Part shown: one piece after another, positions 25,108-35,128 of the stretch
How the letters are laid out: every line of letters starts with the position of its first letter
Position numbering within the stretch: position 1 is the stretch's first letter
NCBI RefSeq assembly: GCF_010686725.1
Contig: NZ_JAAGWZ010000004.1
Location: forward strand, 248,001-312,000
Origin: Galbitalea soli
GTDB taxonomy: Bacteria; Actinomycetota; Actinomycetes; Actinomycetales; Microbacteriaceae
DNA: 64,000 bases
Direction of reading: 5' to 3'
Program-made: the position numbers and the translations under genes
The notes under the pieces: model-generated
Seen by the model: only the letters and a program-made list of their open reading frames with translations
Databases searched by the model: none
Told to the model about the DNA's origin: nothing

Positions 25108-26061
25108 CTAGTCGTTCGACGGGCTGTGCGTCTCCATCGCGACGATGCCGGAGCGGGGCTTGTGGGTGGCGATGTGGAACACCGAGTACTCACCCGTCGC
25201 GAGGTCGCCCATCGAGAGGAAGTCGCGCGTCGGCGGCGTGTTGGTGTGGCTCGCGATGGCGTCGATGAGCTCCGGGATGACCGGCCCATGGCTGCACAGC
25301 ACCACGCTCTTCTTCTGCTTCACCCGCTTGCCGATGACGGCCTCGACGTCGGATTCGCCGCGTTCGTAGGCATCCTGACTGATCGCGTGCGACTCCTTGA
25401 CCGGCAGCCCGGTGACGCGGGCGAGCGGGGCGATCGTCGCGAGGCAGCGCGCGGCGGTGCTCGAGATGATCTTGAGCGGCCGGTACGCCGCGAGCCCGAG
25501 CGCGATGCTCGCGGCCTGGGCCGAGCCGCGCTCCATGAGCGGGCGGGTCGCGTCGGCGCCGTCCCAGATCCCCGGCGGCACGGCCTTGCCGTGCCGCGCG
25601 ATGACGATCGCGAAGGTGCGGGCGCGATCGGCCTTCGCCCGCTCGGCGAAGGTCTCGACGATCTCGATGTCGTGCGGGTAGCTGAGGATGCTCTTCGCCC
25701 GGCTGATCGAGACCCACTCGAGGCCGGAGATCTCGTCGTTCGGCGTGAACCGCGCCGATTCCAGCGCGTGACCGTCCACCTCGGCCGACCAGTAGTACAC
25801 GCTCTTGTCGCGCCCGCTGGGCAGCTGATAATCGACCTGCCCGAGTGGTGCGCCGAGCGCGACCATGAGCCCGGTCTCCTCCGCGATCTCGCGGACGGCG
25901 GTCTGCGGGAGGGTCTCGCCGGGGTCGACCTTCCCCTTGGGCAGCGATACGTCTTTGTGCTGGGTGCGGTGCACGAGCAGGATCCGCACCTTGCCGTCCA
26001 CGATTCGCCAGCACACGGCTCCGGCGGCGAGCACGGGGGTGGTCGTGAGGATGTCGGTCAC
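25108..26061 (-). CDS. Nudix (MutT) hydrolase fused to SixA-like histidine phosphatase
   Basis: 317 residues from GTG 26061, overlapping the ppk stop (GTGA); the longer ORF start is rejected because it lies inside ppk. Residues ~10-145 are a Nudix domain with the box [20 protein letters not shown]. Residues ~165-300 are a histidine phosphatase with [17 protein letters not shown] and [10 protein letters not shown]. This two-domain layout is that of mycobacterial MutT1, which removes oxidised nucleotides and also acts on dinucleoside polyphosphates. Coupling to ppk suggests a link to polyphosphate/nucleotide balance. Confidence 0.92.
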   Translation of the reverse strand: MTDILTTTPVLAAGAVCWRIVDGKVRILLVHRTQHKDVSLPKGKVDPGETLPQTAVREIAEETGLMVALGAPLGQVDYQLPSGRDKSVYYWSAEVDGHALESARFTPNDEISGLEWVSISRAKSILSYPHDIEIVETFAERAKADRARTFAIVIARHGKAVPPGIWDGADATRPLMERGSAQAASIALGLAAYRPLKIISSTAARCLATIAPLARVTGLPVKESHAISQDAYERGESDVEAVIGKRVKQKKSVVLCSHGPVIPELIDAIASHTNTPPTRDFLSMGDLATGEYSVFHIATHKPRSGIVAMETHSPSND

Positions 26062-28241
26062 TTGAGGACTCCCGAGGTGCGCTTGCGGGCGGTGATCGCG
26101 GCCATGGTCACGTCCTGGAGGTCGCGCAGCGGCGTGCCGTCGTCGCCGACCGAGTGGTGCGTCCACAGCCCGGTCTCGTCGAGCCACCAGGAGGCGGTGT
26201 CATCCGCCATGGCGACCTCGAAGATGCTGTCGACCTCGGCGAGGTGCTCGGGCACGGTCAGGCGTACGAGCGCCTCCACCCGGCGGTCGAGATTACGGTG
26301 CATCATGTCGGCGCTGCCGATGTACACCTGGGGGTCGCCGGCGTTGACGAAGGAGAACACTCGCGAGTGCTCGAGGTATCGACCGAGCACCGAGCGCACG
26401 GTGATGTTCTCGCTCATGCCCTCGCGTCCCGGCATGAGCGCGCAGATGCCGCGCACGAGGATCTCGATCTTCACGCCGGCCATGCTCGCGCGATAGAGCG
26501 CGTCGATGATCGCCTCGTCCACGATCGCGTTGACCTTGATCCGGATTCCTGAGGGCAGTCCGGCGCGGGCGTTGTCGGCCTCCTGCCGGATCCGCTTCAG
26601 CAGTCCCTTGCGCAGGTGCAGCGGCGCGACGAGCAGTCGCTTGAACTTCTTCTCGATGGCGTAGCCCGAGAGCTCGTTGAAGAGGCGCGTGAGGTCTTTG
26701 CCGATCGTGTCGCTGTCGGTGAGCAGGCCGAGGTCTTCGTAGAGGCGGCTGGTCTTCGGGTTGTAGTTGCCCGTTCCGATGTGGCTGTAGTGCTTGAGCG
26801 TGCCGTTCTTCTCCTGCCGCACCACGAGCGCGAGCTTGCAATGCGTCTTGAGTCCGACGAGCCCGTAGACGACGTGCACTCCGGCCTTCTCGAGCTTGCG
26901 CGCCCAGCTGATGTTCGCGGTCTCGTCGAACCTGGCCTTGATCTCGACGAGCGCGAGCACCTGCTTGCCGGCCTCGGCGGCGTCGATGAGCGCCTCGACG
27001 ATGGGGCTGTCGCCGCTCGTGCGATACAGCGTCTGCTTGATGGCGAGCACGCCGGGGTCGGCGGCCGCCTGCTCCAGGAACGTCTGCACGCTGGTCGCGA
27101 ACGACTCGTAGGGGTGGTGCAGCAGGATGTCCTGCCTCGTGATCGACGCGAAGATATCGGGCACGTCCGTGGGGTCGGTCGGCAGCAGGTTGGCGCTCGT
27201 GGTCGGCACCCGCTTGGGGAACTTCAGTGCGGGGCGGTCGATGGACACCATCTCGAAGAGGTTGCCGAGGTTGAGCGGCGCGGGCAGACGGTAGACCTCC
27301 TGCTCCGTGATGTCGAGCTCCTGCATGAGCAGCCCGAGCGTCGTGTCATCCATGTCGTCGGTGATCTCGAGGCGGATGGGCGGCCCGAAGCGCCGCGCCA
27401 GCAGACCCTTCTCGAGCGCCTGGATGAGGTTCTCCGACTCGTCCTCCTCGATCTCCACGTCTTCGTTGCGGGTGACGCGGAACTCGTGGTGCTCGAGGAT
27501 CTGCATGCCCGGGAAGAGGTCTTCGAGGTGATTGGAGATGAGGTCTTCGAGCGGGATGAAGCGCAGCGCGCCCGTGCCGTCGTCGGGCAGCCGCACGAAG
27601 CGCGCGAGCAGCGGCGGAACCTTGATGCGCGCGAACTCGACCCGACTCGTCTTCGGGTTGCGCACGCGCACCGACAGATTCAGCGAGAGCCCCGAGATGT
27701 AGGGGAAGGGATGCGCGGGGTCGACCGCGAGCGGCATGAGCACCGGGAAGATCTGGTTCATGAAGATCTCGTCGATGCGCTCGCGGTCCGACGCGGCGAG
27801 GTCGCCCCAGTTCTCGATGTGGATGCCCGCCTCATCCAGTTGCGGCTTCACCACGTCGTGGTAGCACGCGGCGTGGCGGTTCTGCAGTTCGTGGGCCTTC
27901 GCGCCGATCGAGGCGAGCACCTCGGCAGGGCTTCGCCCGATATTGGTAGGCACCGCGAGGCCGGTCGCGATCCGGCGCTTGAGCCCGGCGACCCGCACCA
28001 TGAAGAACTCGTCGAGGTTGCTCGCGAAGATGGCGAGGAAGTTGACCCGCTCCAGCAGGGGAACGAGGGGGTCCTCGGCCAGCTCGAGCACGCGCTGGTT
28101 GAAGGCGAGCCAGCTCAGCTCGCGGTCGAGGTAGCGATCGGCGGGCAGGGTGCCGTCGTCGTCGGAGGAGGACTCGTCGTCGAAGTCGTCGTCATAGTCG
28201 GCGCCGACACCGGCGTCCCCCACGTAGCCTTCCGCGTTCAT
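26058..28241 (-). CDS. ppk: Polyphosphate kinase 1
   Basis: 727 residues, full length. An acidic N-terminal tail ([13 protein letters not shown]) precedes the Ppk core, which starts [20 protein letters not shown]. Other landmarks are [12 protein letters not shown], the domain with HHPYESF, and the phosphorylated-His motif [19 protein letters not shown]. It makes polyphosphate from ATP reversibly. It is followed by the Nudix/SixA gene with overlap. Two 11-bp Pho-type repeats lie just upstream (28270-28291), so it is probably induced on phosphate limitation. Confidence 0.97.
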   Translation of the reverse strand: MNAEGYVGDAGVGADYDDDFDDESSSDDDGTLPADRYLDRELSWLAFNQRVLELAEDPLVPLLERVNFLAIFASNLDEFFMVRVAGLKRRIATGLAVPTNIGRSPAEVLASIGAKAHELQNRHAACYHDVVKPQLDEAGIHIENWGDLAASDRERIDEIFMNQIFPVLMPLAVDPAHPFPYISGLSLNLSVRVRNPKTSRVEFARIKVPPLLARFVRLPDDGTGALRFIPLEDLISNHLEDLFPGMQILEHHEFRVTRNEDVEIEEDESENLIQALEKGLLARRFGPPIRLEITDDMDDTTLGLLMQELDITEQEVYRLPAPLNLGNLFEMVSIDRPALKFPKRVPTTSANLLPTDPTDVPDIFASITRQDILLHHPYESFATSVQTFLEQAAADPGVLAIKQTLYRTSGDSPIVEALIDAAEAGKQVLALVEIKARFDETANISWARKLEKAGVHVVYGLVGLKTHCKLALVVRQEKNGTLKHYSHIGTGNYNPKTSRLYEDLGLLTDSDTIGKDLTRLFNELSGYAIEKKFKRLLVAPLHLRKGLLKRIRQEADNARAGLPSGIRIKVNAIVDEAIIDALYRASMAGVKIEILVRGICALMPGREGMSENITVRSVLGRYLEHSRVFSFVNAGDPQVYIGSADMMHRNLDRRVEALVRLTVPEHLAEVDSIFEVAMADDTASWWLDETGLWTHHSVGDDGTPLRDLQDVTMAAITARKRTSGVLK

Positions 28242-28269
28242 CCGTCCATACTGGCATCCGCCCGGCCGT

Positions 28270-28291
28270 CTCGCGTGAACGGCAGGTTAAC
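28270..28291 (-). promoter_or_regulatory. Pho box candidate upstream of ppk
   Basis: Minus-strand GTTAACCTGCC (28291-28281) followed directly by GTTCACGCGAG (28280-28270), two 11-base repeats matching those at pstS. A third unit is not visible. It begins 29 bases before the ppk start. Confidence 0.75.
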
Positions 28292-28312
28292 CGCGCGGGG
28301 GAGTCGCGCCGG

Positions 28313-29248
28313 TCATCCCCGCCACTCGTACTGGATGTCGATCTGGTCGTCGTGGAAGCCGCGCGAGCGGTACAGGGCGAGGGCGGGGTGGTTGTCGCCC
28401 TCCACGTAGAGATGGGCGCGCGCGACACCCAGGCGGCGGAGGTGCGCGAGCCCCGCGTCGAAGAGCGCGCCGCCCAGCCCGGCGCCCTGCCGGTCGGGGT
28501 GCAGGCCGACGACGTAGAACTCGCCGAGCGTGCCCTCGATCTTCAGCCAGCAGTAGCCCACGAGCTCCGCGCCCGCCCAGAGCAGGAGCATGTCGTCGGC
28601 GCGAAACCAGGGCTCTGCGCGCAGCTGATCGAGGTCGGCGCGGGTGACCGCGCCCTGCTCGGGATGCGCGGCGAACACGAGCGCGTTGAGCGCGACCCAG
28701 TCGCCGTCGTCCACGCCGGCGCGGAAGACGGCGAGGCGATAGCCGTCGAGGGCGGTCGAGGTGGTCGGATGGGTCGCGGCGGTCGGGGCGGTCGGGGCGG
28801 TACCGGCGGCAGGGGCGGCCTCCGCGCTCGCGGGCCGGTCGGCCTGGCCCAGCTCGGCGGCGAGGTGCAGCAGCTCCCGCGCCGGCACCAGGCCGAATCG
28901 GGCGGCCAGACGACGGGCGGCCGGATGATCGCCGTGCGCCCACACGCGAAGCCCCCCGTGGCTCTCCCGCAGCAGCTCCGCGAGCAGTCGCGTCCCGATC
29001 CCGTGCCCCCGCGCCTCGGGACGCACGGCGAACTCGGCCTCCGTCGTGTCCCCCGGCGGGCGCGCGACGAGCGCTGCGGCGACCTCGTCGATCGCGAGGA
29101 GCTCGCGGGTGGTCATCCGGTAGTCGACGATGGCCTGATCGGAGTACGGCGGGGTGCCGTCGACGGCGCGGCACTCGGCGATGAGCGAGTCGAGCCAGGA
29201 GGGGAGGGGGCGGACCGACGGCTCAGGAGCCGACGGTGATGCGCTCAT
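28313..29248 (-). CDS. mshD: Mycothiol synthase MshD
   Basis: 311 residues with two GNAT domains. The first (~1-140) has [20 protein letters not shown]; the second (~165-311) has [22 protein letters not shown] and the terminal [17 protein letters not shown]. This is the acetyl-CoA:Cys-GlcN-Ins acetyltransferase that completes mycothiol. The ATG at 29248 overlaps the glnR end by 26 bases; a later start is possible. The Ala/Thr-rich interdomain linker is a local expansion ([15 protein letters not shown]). Confidence 0.92.
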   Translation of the reverse strand: MSASPSAPEPSVRPLPSWLDSLIAECRAVDGTPPYSDQAIVDYRMTTRELLAIDEVAAALVARPPGDTTEAEFAVRPEARGHGIGTRLLAELLRESHGGLRVWAHGDHPAARRLAARFGLVPARELLHLAAELGQADRPASAEAAPAAGTAPTAPTAATHPTTSTALDGYRLAVFRAGVDDGDWVALNALVFAAHPEQGAVTRADLDQLRAEPWFRADDMLLLWAGAELVGYCWLKIEGTLGEFYVVGLHPDRQGAGLGGALFDAGLAHLRRLGVARAHLYVEGDNHPALALYRSRGFHDDQIDIQYEWRG

Positions 29249-29909
29249 TCTCTTCTTCGTAGACGTTGAAGCGGTAGCCGACGTTGCGCACGGTGCCGAT
29301 GAGGGATTCTAGGTCGCCGAGCTTGGCGCGCAGGCGCCGAACGTGCACGTCGACCGTGCGCGTTCCGCCGAAGTAGTCGTAGCCCCACACCTCGCTGAGC
29401 AGCTGCTCGCGGGTGAACACGCGGGAGGGGTGGGTCGCGAAGAAGCGCAGCAGCTCGAACTCTTTGAAGGTGAGATCGAGCGGACGACCGTGCACCTTCG
29501 CCGAGTAGCTCGCCTCGTCGATCACGACACCGGAGGCCTGGATCTTCGAGGAGGACTTGTCTTGCATGACCCGGCCGATGACGAGGCGGATGCGCGCGTC
29601 GACCTCCGCGGGACCGGCCGTCTCCAGCACGACGTCGTCGACGCCCCAGTCGGCACTGACGGCGGTGAGCCCGCCCTCCGTGAGCACGAGCATGAGCGGC
29701 ACGTTGAGGCCGGTCGTGTTGAGGATCTTGCAGAGCGACTTGGCGCTCGCGAGGTCTTGCCGGGCATCGACGAGCACGAGGTCGCAGGTCGGCGCGTTGA
29801 TGAGCGACGCCGGCGAGGCGGGGATCTGACGTGTCTTGTGGCTCAGAAGCCCGAGAGCAGGGAGGACATCGGTGTCGACCGCTGAAGTCAGCATCAACAA
29901 CTGAGCCAC
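29223..29909 (-). CDS. glnR: GlnR-type orphan response regulator
   Basis: 228 residues. The receiver-like domain starts [20 protein letters not shown] and keeps VLVDARQDL but lacks the usual surrounding acidic pocket. The winged-helix domain is [50 protein letters not shown] and [10 protein letters not shown]. Sequence and position beside mshD match actinobacterial GlnR, the global nitrogen regulator, which works without a partner kinase. No GlnR site was identified in this window. Confidence 0.92.
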   Translation of the reverse strand: MAQLLMLTSAVDTDVLPALGLLSHKTRQIPASPASLINAPTCDLVLVDARQDLASAKSLCKILNTTGLNVPLMLVLTEGGLTAVSADWGVDDVVLETAGPAEVDARIRLVIGRVMQDKSSSKIQASGVVIDEASYSAKVHGRPLDLTFKEFELLRFFATHPSRVFTREQLLSEVWGYDYFGGTRTVDVHVRRLRAKLGDLESLIGTVRNVGYRFNVYEEENERITVGS

Positions 29910-29961
29910 TGGTCCTCCAAACTGCGTGTGGGACAGTCTATAAGCGCCTTAGCATGGTCGG

Positions 29962-30222
29962 GTGACGTCGAACCTGCCCAGCATCCTGCCCGTCTGGCTG
30001 GCGGCCGTCGTCGGCGCGGTTCTCGTGGGCGTGCTCTCGCACCCCACCGACTACTTCACGGGGCTCTCGCTCGTGCTCGCCGCGGGCACTCTCCTTACCT
30101 TCATCGTGCAGCTCGCGCTGCGCAGTAAAGAAGGTCTGGTCTTGCGCGTGATGGCAAGTATCGGCGGAGTTATCGGCATTCTCGCGGTCGCCACCGCGGT
30201 GCTCGCCCCGCTCAGCGCCTAG
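29962..30222 (+). CDS. Small membrane protein
   Basis: 86 residues, GTG start. Three hydrophobic stretches (about 8-27, 33-52, 63-82) separated by a short polar loop LRSKEGLVL. No family recognised. Divergent from glnR with about 50 bases between. The following 36-residue gene is also a membrane peptide. Confidence 0.65.
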   Translation: MTSNLPSILPVWLAAVVGAVLVGVLSHPTDYFTGLSLVLAAGTLLTFIVQLALRSKEGLVLRVMASIGGVIGILAVATAVLAPLSA

Positions 30223-30225
30223 GAT
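30220..30225 (+). promoter_or_regulatory. -10 box of a probable leaderless transcript
   Basis: TAGGAT overlaps the stop of the previous gene and ends 6 bases before the ATG at 30232. Confidence 0.5.
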
Positions 30226-30231
30226 TGATGT

Positions 30232-30342
30232 ATGCAGTTCGCCCTTGAACTTTTCTACATCGGTCTCCTCGTTCTCGCCGTGCTGGCCATCGCCGCCGTC
30301 TCCGTGACGGTGCTCGCGAACCTGTTCCGCGGCCAGCGCTGA
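30232..30342 (+). CDS. 36-residue single-pass membrane peptide
   Basis: Reads MQFALELFYIGLLVLAVLAI, then AAVSVTVLANLFRGQR and TGA. One hydrophobic helix of about 25 residues with a positive C-terminal tail (FRGQR), so N-out/C-in is likely. Codon choice is GC-rich in third positions like neighbouring genes, which supports real translation. It is only 20 bases from the nitrobindin gene. Function unknown. Confidence 0.55.
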   Translation: MQFALELFYIGLLVLAVLAIAAVSVTVLANLFRGQR

Positions 30343-30361
30343 ATCCGGTCCGCGTCGACTC

Positions 30362-30958
30362 GTGTTCGACCTCGATACCAGCCTTCCCGCTGAGCTCGGC
30401 CCCCTCTCGTGGCTGCTCGGCGTCTGGGAGGGCACCGGGGTGGTGCACTACAAGGTCGGCGACGAGACGGTCAACCACGAGTTCGGTCAGCGCGTCTCCT
30501 TCAGCCAGGACGGCCTGCCCTACCTCAACTACAACTCCTACACCTGGCTGCTCGACGAGGCGCAGACCCCGCTCGTGACGGAGTCCGGGTACTGGCGCCT
30601 GAGCCGGCCATCCAGCCCCGGCGACCCCGGCCCCGCGATGCTGCCGGGTGAGGGCACCCGCCCGTTCACCACGGCCGAGTCGGTCGAGACGCTGCGCAAC
30701 GACGTGGGCGGCTTCGACATCGAGGTCTCGCTCGTGCATCCCGGCGGTGTGCACGAGCTCTATCTGGGCCGCGTGAAGGGGCCCCGGATCGATCTCGCGA
30801 CCGACGCGGTCATGCGTTCGGCCACCGCGAAGGAGTACGCCGCCGCGACCCGCATCTACGGTCTCGTCGAGGGTCATCTCCTCTGGGCGTGGGACGTCGC
30901 GGCGCTCGGCCAAGACCTCCGCACCCACTCCTCCGGACGGCTCGCCCGTGTCGACTGA
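30362..30958 (+). CDS. Nitrobindin-like haem-binding beta-barrel (FABP family protein)
   Basis: 198 residues, GTG start at 30362 (VFDLDTSLPAELGPLSWLLG). The hallmark GVWEGTG near residue 21 is present, with FGQRVSFSQDGLPYLNYNSYTW and ESGYWRL strands of the ten-stranded barrel. The C-terminal YGLVEGHLLWAWDVAA is also typical. Family members bind ferric haem and handle NO or peroxynitrite. The proximal His is not certain by eye. It overlaps the YgfZ gene by 11 bases. Confidence 0.88.
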   Translation: MFDLDTSLPAELGPLSWLLGVWEGTGVVHYKVGDETVNHEFGQRVSFSQDGLPYLNYNSYTWLLDEAQTPLVTESGYWRLSRPSSPGDPGPAMLPGEGTRPFTTAESVETLRNDVGGFDIEVSLVHPGGVHELYLGRVKGPRIDLATDAVMRSATAKEYAAATRIYGLVEGHLLWAWDVAALGQDLRTHSSGRLARVD

Positions 30959-32033
30959 GGCCCCCGTCACCCCGTTCGCCGCGCTGCCCGGCGCGGTCGG
31001 CGCGCCACCACAGCACTACGGCGCTCCGCTGCGCGAGCAGAAGGCGCTCGCCGCGGGCGAGGCGATCGTCGACCTCTCCGACCGTGCCGTGCTGGCGCTC
31101 ACGGGCGACGACCGCCTCAGCTGGCTCGACTCGCTCACCTCCCAGTCGATTGCCCGGCTTCAGCCCGGTGAGTCGGCCGAGACCCTCCTGCTCGACCCGA
31201 CCGGCCGACTCGAGCACGCGATCCGCCTGCTCGACGACGGGGTCACCACCTGGCTGCTCGTCGACGCTCCGCAGGCGGATGCCCTGCGCGCCTGGCTCGA
31301 CCGCATGCGGTTCATGCTCCGCGTCGAGATCGCCGACCGCTCGTCGGAGTACGCGACCATCGGCAGCCTCGGATCCTTCGACGAGATCGCCGCAGCCCCG
31401 AACGGGGTCCCGCTCGTCTGGGTGGACCCGTGGCGAGCGGTGGTGCGGGGTGGTCACCAGTACGCGGCTGAGGCCGGGCATCCCTCGGCCGACTGGAGCT
31501 ACCGCGAGATCGTCGTGGCCCGGGAGACCCTCGCCGAGCTCACGCGACTGCCCGCCGCCGGCACGCTCGCCCTTGAGGCACTGCGGATCGCCGCGTGGCG
31601 ACCGAGGCTCGTGACCGAGGCGGATGACCGCACCATCCCGCACGAGCTGGACTGGCTGCGCTCCGCAGTGCACCTCAGCAAGGGCTGCTACCGCGGCCAG
31701 GAGACGGTCGCGAAGGTGCACAACCTCGGGCACCCGCCGCGCCGGCTCGTCATGCTGCACCTCGACGGGTCTGAGGGGGTGCTGCCCGCGCACGGAGACG
31801 CGGTGCTCGACGGCGAGCGGGAGGTCGGAGCGATCACCTCCGCCGCTCTTCACTACGAGCTGGGCCCCATCGCGCTCGCCGTGATCAAGCGCTCGGTCGA
31901 CCCCGCGGCCACGCTCGTCGTGCACGCCGCGGAGGCGACGATGGCGGCCGCCCAGGAGACGATCGTGCCGACCGACGCCGGCGCGGAGGCCAACGTGCCC
32001 CGACTGCCGCGCCTCGGCGCGGTCCACCGCTGA
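30948..32033 (+). CDS. ygfZ: Folate-binding YgfZ-family iron-sulfur protein maturation factor
   Basis: 361 residues, GTG start inside the end of the preceding gene. GcvT-like fold; the signature KGCYRGQET lies near residue 245, with LDSLTSQSI near 65. YgfZ helps repair or assemble Fe-S clusters in a tetrahydrofolate-dependent way. Overlap with the nitrobindin gene suggests joint translation. Confidence 0.9.
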   Translation: MSTEAPVTPFAALPGAVGAPPQHYGAPLREQKALAAGEAIVDLSDRAVLALTGDDRLSWLDSLTSQSIARLQPGESAETLLLDPTGRLEHAIRLLDDGVTTWLLVDAPQADALRAWLDRMRFMLRVEIADRSSEYATIGSLGSFDEIAAAPNGVPLVWVDPWRAVVRGGHQYAAEAGHPSADWSYREIVVARETLAELTRLPAAGTLALEALRIAAWRPRLVTEADDRTIPHELDWLRSAVHLSKGCYRGQETVAKVHNLGHPPRRLVMLHLDGSEGVLPAHGDAVLDGEREVGAITSAALHYELGPIALAVIKRSVDPAATLVVHAAEATMAAAQETIVPTDAGAEANVPRLPRLGAVHR

Positions 32034-32044
32034 GGTCACGCCCC

Positions 32045-33196
32045 GTGTCGGGTGACGCGACCCGGCCCGACCCCCTGCCGGCGGGTGCCGACAGGGCCAC
32101 CCTGCGTCGGCTCGAACGGCGCATGTACCGGCGGCTCGACGTCATCGCCGCGTCTCGCCGACTGGTCGAGTCGATTCCCGCGACCGTGCAGATCGTCGTC
32201 GCGGTGGTCGTCAGCTACTCCTTCGCGCACTTCGTCCTCGGGCACGCGACCCCGCTGCTCTCCATCACCGTCGTCCTGACCACCCTCGGCTTCCGGCGGG
32301 ACGCGCGACCGCGGCGGGTGCTCGACTCGGCGGTGGGAATCCTCGTCGGAATCGTGCTCAGCGAGCTCATGGTCGCGATCGTCGGCCACGGCGTCTGGCA
32401 GATCGCCCTCGTGCTGGCCGTCACGCTGCTCGTCGCCCGCACGCTGTCGGCGAGTGACGCGATCGCCGCGGCGGCCGGCGTGCAGGGAATGCTCGTCATG
32501 ATCCTGCCGGTACCCGCCGGCGGGCCCTTCGTGCGCAGCATCGACGGTCTCGTGGGCGGCGTGGTCGCCCTCCTCGTGACCGCGCTCATTCCGCGAGACC
32601 CGCGACGGATCGCGCTCCGGGATGCCCGGGGCCTCGTCTCCGCCGTCGAACAGTCGCTCGCCTCGATGATCGAGGGCCTCCGCGACGACAGCGAGCCGGC
32701 CGCCAGCCTCGGACTGGAGCGGCTGCGCCGCACGCAGTCGCTGATCGACGACTGGAGCTCGTCGCTCGAGACCGCCATCGCCGTCGCGAGGCTCTCGCCG
32801 TTCCTGCGCCGGCACCTTCCCGCGCTGCGACGGCAGGCCGAGCTGCAGCACGCGATGGATCTCGCCGTGCGACACCTGCGGGTGATCGGCCGGCGGGTGT
32901 TCTTCCTCGTGCAGGGCGGGGGAGCCCGGCCCGAGGTGGCGGAGCTGCTGGTGCAGCTCGCGGGCGCGATCGCCGCCCTCGGAGCGACCGCGGATGCGCG
33001 CGATGCGGGGGCGCTCGCGCGGCCGAGGGGGATGCTCGAGGCGATCGCGCCGCGGCTGGACCCGGCGGTCATCCTGCCCGGAGCCCCGGTGAGCGAGGGC
33101 GTGATCGTGATGCTCGTGCGGCCGCTCGTCGTCGACCTGCTCGTCGCGACCGGCATGACGGCGGACGAGGCGAGGGAGCTGCTGCCGCCGGTGTGA
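32045..33196 (+). CDS. FUSC-family membrane protein
   Basis: 383 residues, GTG start. An N-terminal amphipathic section is followed by five to six membrane helices (about residues 45-190). A long soluble helical domain rich in Leu/Arg follows. The break LIPRDPRRIALRDAR marks the membrane-to-cytoplasm transition typical of FUSC/aromatic-acid-exporter-like proteins. Substrate unknown. It follows the YgfZ gene by 11 bases. Confidence 0.78.
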   Translation: MSGDATRPDPLPAGADRATLRRLERRMYRRLDVIAASRRLVESIPATVQIVVAVVVSYSFAHFVLGHATPLLSITVVLTTLGFRRDARPRRVLDSAVGILVGIVLSELMVAIVGHGVWQIALVLAVTLLVARTLSASDAIAAAAGVQGMLVMILPVPAGGPFVRSIDGLVGGVVALLVTALIPRDPRRIALRDARGLVSAVEQSLASMIEGLRDDSEPAASLGLERLRRTQSLIDDWSSSLETAIAVARLSPFLRRHLPALRRQAELQHAMDLAVRHLRVIGRRVFFLVQGGGARPEVAELLVQLAGAIAALGATADARDAGALARPRGMLEAIAPRLDPAVILPGAPVSEGVIVMLVRPLVVDLLVATGMTADEARELLPPV

Positions 33197-33269
33197 GGCG
33201 GTGGTCGGCGGGCGGACGTGCCTGTCGGGCGTCGGCCGCGCGAGCGGAGGCGTGCGGGCAGTGCGCGGG

Positions 33270-34049
33270 TCAGGCGCTGCCGGGTGCGACGGCGGCCCAG
33301 GAGACGGTCAGCTCGCCTAGCTTCCAGCGCGTGCGACCGCCCTGTACCGGCCAGCCTTCGGCGCGCATCCCCTCGACGGTGGCGATCCAGCGCTGGGTGG
33401 GTCCGTACACCGACAGCGGCGCGCCCAGCTGCCACTGCCGGTCGAGCGCGACCAGGAACTCGTGGATGCGCTCACCCGGCACGTTGCGGTGGATCAGCGC
33501 CTTCGGAAGCCGCTCGGCGACGATCGAGGGGCGCTCGAGTTCGGCGAGTCGAAGGCTCACCGTGAAGGTCTGCGGCCCCGCCGCGTCGAGGGTGACCCAG
33601 CTGCTCACCCGACCCACCTCGTCGCAGGTGCCCTCGACCACGGCGCCCCCGGGCTCGATGCGGTCGAGCATCCGACGCCACGCGCTCGCGACCTCGGACT
33701 CGTCGTATTGCCGCAGCACGTTGAAGGCGCGGATGATCGTCGCCCGCCGCCCGCCATCGAGCGGCACCTCGAAGCCGCCCAGCCGGAAGCTCACACCGGG
33801 CCGCGCCGACAGCGACGCGCGACGCACCCGCTCGGGGTCGATCTCGATCCCGACCACCTCGACGTCGGGGCGCACGCGGGCGAGCCGATCGTGGAGCTCC
33901 AGCGCGGTCGTCGCGCTCGCCCCGTACCCGAGGTCGACGACGAGCGGATGATCGGCCGCACGCAGTGCGGGCAACGCCGCCACCCAGCGATCCACCCGCC
34001 GCAGCCGGTTGACCCCGGTCGTGCCCCGGGTGATCCGCCCCTCCGCCAT
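33270..34049 (-). CDS. Class I SAM-dependent methyltransferase
   Basis: 259 residues. Motif [20 protein letters not shown], post-[15 protein letters not shown] and a later [11 protein letters not shown] segment are visible. The C-terminal part forms a substrate lid. It is transcribed convergently to the FUSC gene and divergently from gpmA. Target not predictable. Confidence 0.82.
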   Translation of the reverse strand: MAEGRITRGTTGVNRLRRVDRWVAALPALRAADHPLVVDLGYGASATTALELHDRLARVRPDVEVVGIEIDPERVRRASLSARPGVSFRLGGFEVPLDGGRRATIIRAFNVLRQYDESEVASAWRRMLDRIEPGGAVVEGTCDEVGRVSSWVTLDAAGPQTFTVSLRLAELERPSIVAERLPKALIHRNVPGERIHEFLVALDRQWQLGAPLSVYGPTQRWIATVEGMRAEGWPVQGGRTRWKLGELTVSWAAVAPGSA

Positions 34050-34138
34050 GAGTCATTCCTACCGCACGCGCCGCGGGCGCCCCGCCCCCGCCCCGCCCCC
34101 GCGCTTCCCCCTCCGCCCTTCCCTCCGCGAGTTGGCAC

Positions 34139-34211
34139 TTTTTGTGCAACTTGGTGCGGCTCAGGCCGATTTGCGCCAACACCTCCCGCGCGGCGACGGA
34201 AGTTGCACAAA
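34139..34211. repeat. Intergenic inverted repeat with nested arms
   Basis: TTTGTGCAACTT (34141-34152) and AAGTTGCACAAA (34200-34211) are perfect 12-bp arms. The inner TTGG...CCAA arms (34151-34180) suggest a cruciform or small mobile repeat. The arms are AT-rich against very GC-rich surroundings. It lies in the 267-bp gap before gpmA; no ORF. Confidence 0.7.
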
Positions 34212-34303
34212 TTTGTCCCACGAAACGAGGGTGCAGGCGAAGGGCGGCCGCGGGCGCGGCCGCGACCGCCGCAGCCGCGCCCGGCCCACCCGCGCGCGGT
34301 GGA

Positions 34304-34309
34304 TAAACT
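34304..34309 (+). promoter_or_regulatory. -10 box of gpmA, probable leaderless transcript
   Basis: TAAACT within GGATAAACTTG ends 7 bases before the gpmA ATG, with no Shine-Dalgarno. The same GATAAACTTG occurs before carD. Confidence 0.6.
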
Positions 34310-34316
34310 TGTGCGC

Positions 34317-35060
34317 ATGACCTCGACGCTCATCCTCCTTCGCCACGGCAACTCCGACTGGAACCAGAAGAACCTCTTCACGGGCTGGGTGGATGTTCGC
34401 CTCAGCGATCAGGGCGTCGCCGAGGCCACCCGTGCCGGCGAGTTGCTCGCCGAGTCCGGCCTGGGGCCGCAGGTTCTGTACACGAGCGTGCTGACGCGCG
34501 CCATCCAGACCGCCAACCTCGCCCTCGAGGTCGCCGACCGTCTCTGGATCCCGGTCAAGCGGTCCTGGCGTCTCAACGAGCGTCACTACGGTGCGCTGCA
34601 GGGCCTCGACAAGGCGGAGACGCTCGAGAAGTACGGTCCCGAGAAGTTCCAGGAGTGGCGACGCTCCTTCGACGTGCCCCCGCCCGTGCTCGACGACGAC
34701 GCCGAGTACAGCCAGGTGCACGACGAGCGCTACGTCGGCATCGACGGCGAGATTCCGCGCACCGAGTCGCTCAAGCTCGTGATCGACCGCATGCTTCCCT
34801 ACTGGGAGTCCGACATCACGAAGGATCTCGCCGAGGGCAAGACCGTGCTCGTGACGGCGCACGGCAACTCGCTGCGCGCGCTCGTGAAGCACCTCGACGG
34901 AATCAGCGACGCCAATATCGCCGAGCTCAACATCCCCACGGGCATCCCGCTCGTGTACCAGCTCGACGACGAGTTCCGGCCGACGGGGCCCGGCGCCTAC
35001 CTCGACCCGGAGGCCGCCGCCGCGGGTGCCGCCGCCGTCGCCGCCCAGGGAAAGAAGTAG
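34317..35060 (+). CDS. gpmA: 2,3-bisphosphoglycerate-dependent phosphoglycerate mutase
   Basis: 247 residues. Catalytic [16 protein letters not shown] near the start (His in LRHGNSDWN), [14 protein letters not shown], the [11 protein letters not shown] block and the second His in [15 protein letters not shown]. Glycolytic and gluconeogenic interconversion of 2- and 3-phosphoglycerate in the cytoplasm. The C-terminus ends in an Ala-rich tail and GKK. The upstream in-frame extension is rejected because it crosses a non-coding GC-rich region. Confidence 0.96.
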   Translation: MTSTLILLRHGNSDWNQKNLFTGWVDVRLSDQGVAEATRAGELLAESGLGPQVLYTSVLTRAIQTANLALEVADRLWIPVKRSWRLNERHYGALQGLDKAETLEKYGPEKFQEWRRSFDVPPPVLDDDAEYSQVHDERYVGIDGEIPRTESLKLVIDRMLPYWESDITKDLAEGKTVLVTAHGNSLRALVKHLDGISDANIAELNIPTGIPLVYQLDDEFRPTGPGAYLDPEAAAAGAAAVAAQGKK

Positions 35061-35128
35061 CCGCGCCGCGCGGACGCCAGGCGCGCGCCACCGGCCGACG
35101 CTGCGGCGCCGCGCTGGGCAAGCAGTAG

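Noticed and set aside
26616-28409. Long antisense frame over ppk
   Set aside because: His/Asp/Arg/Glu-rich pattern typical of the complementary strand of GC-rich genes; no domain, and ppk is certain on the other strand.
33462-34316. Long N-terminal extension of gpmA
   Set aside because: It is antisense to the methyltransferase gene and crosses a GC-rich non-coding gap; the family starts at the RHG motif near ATG 34317.
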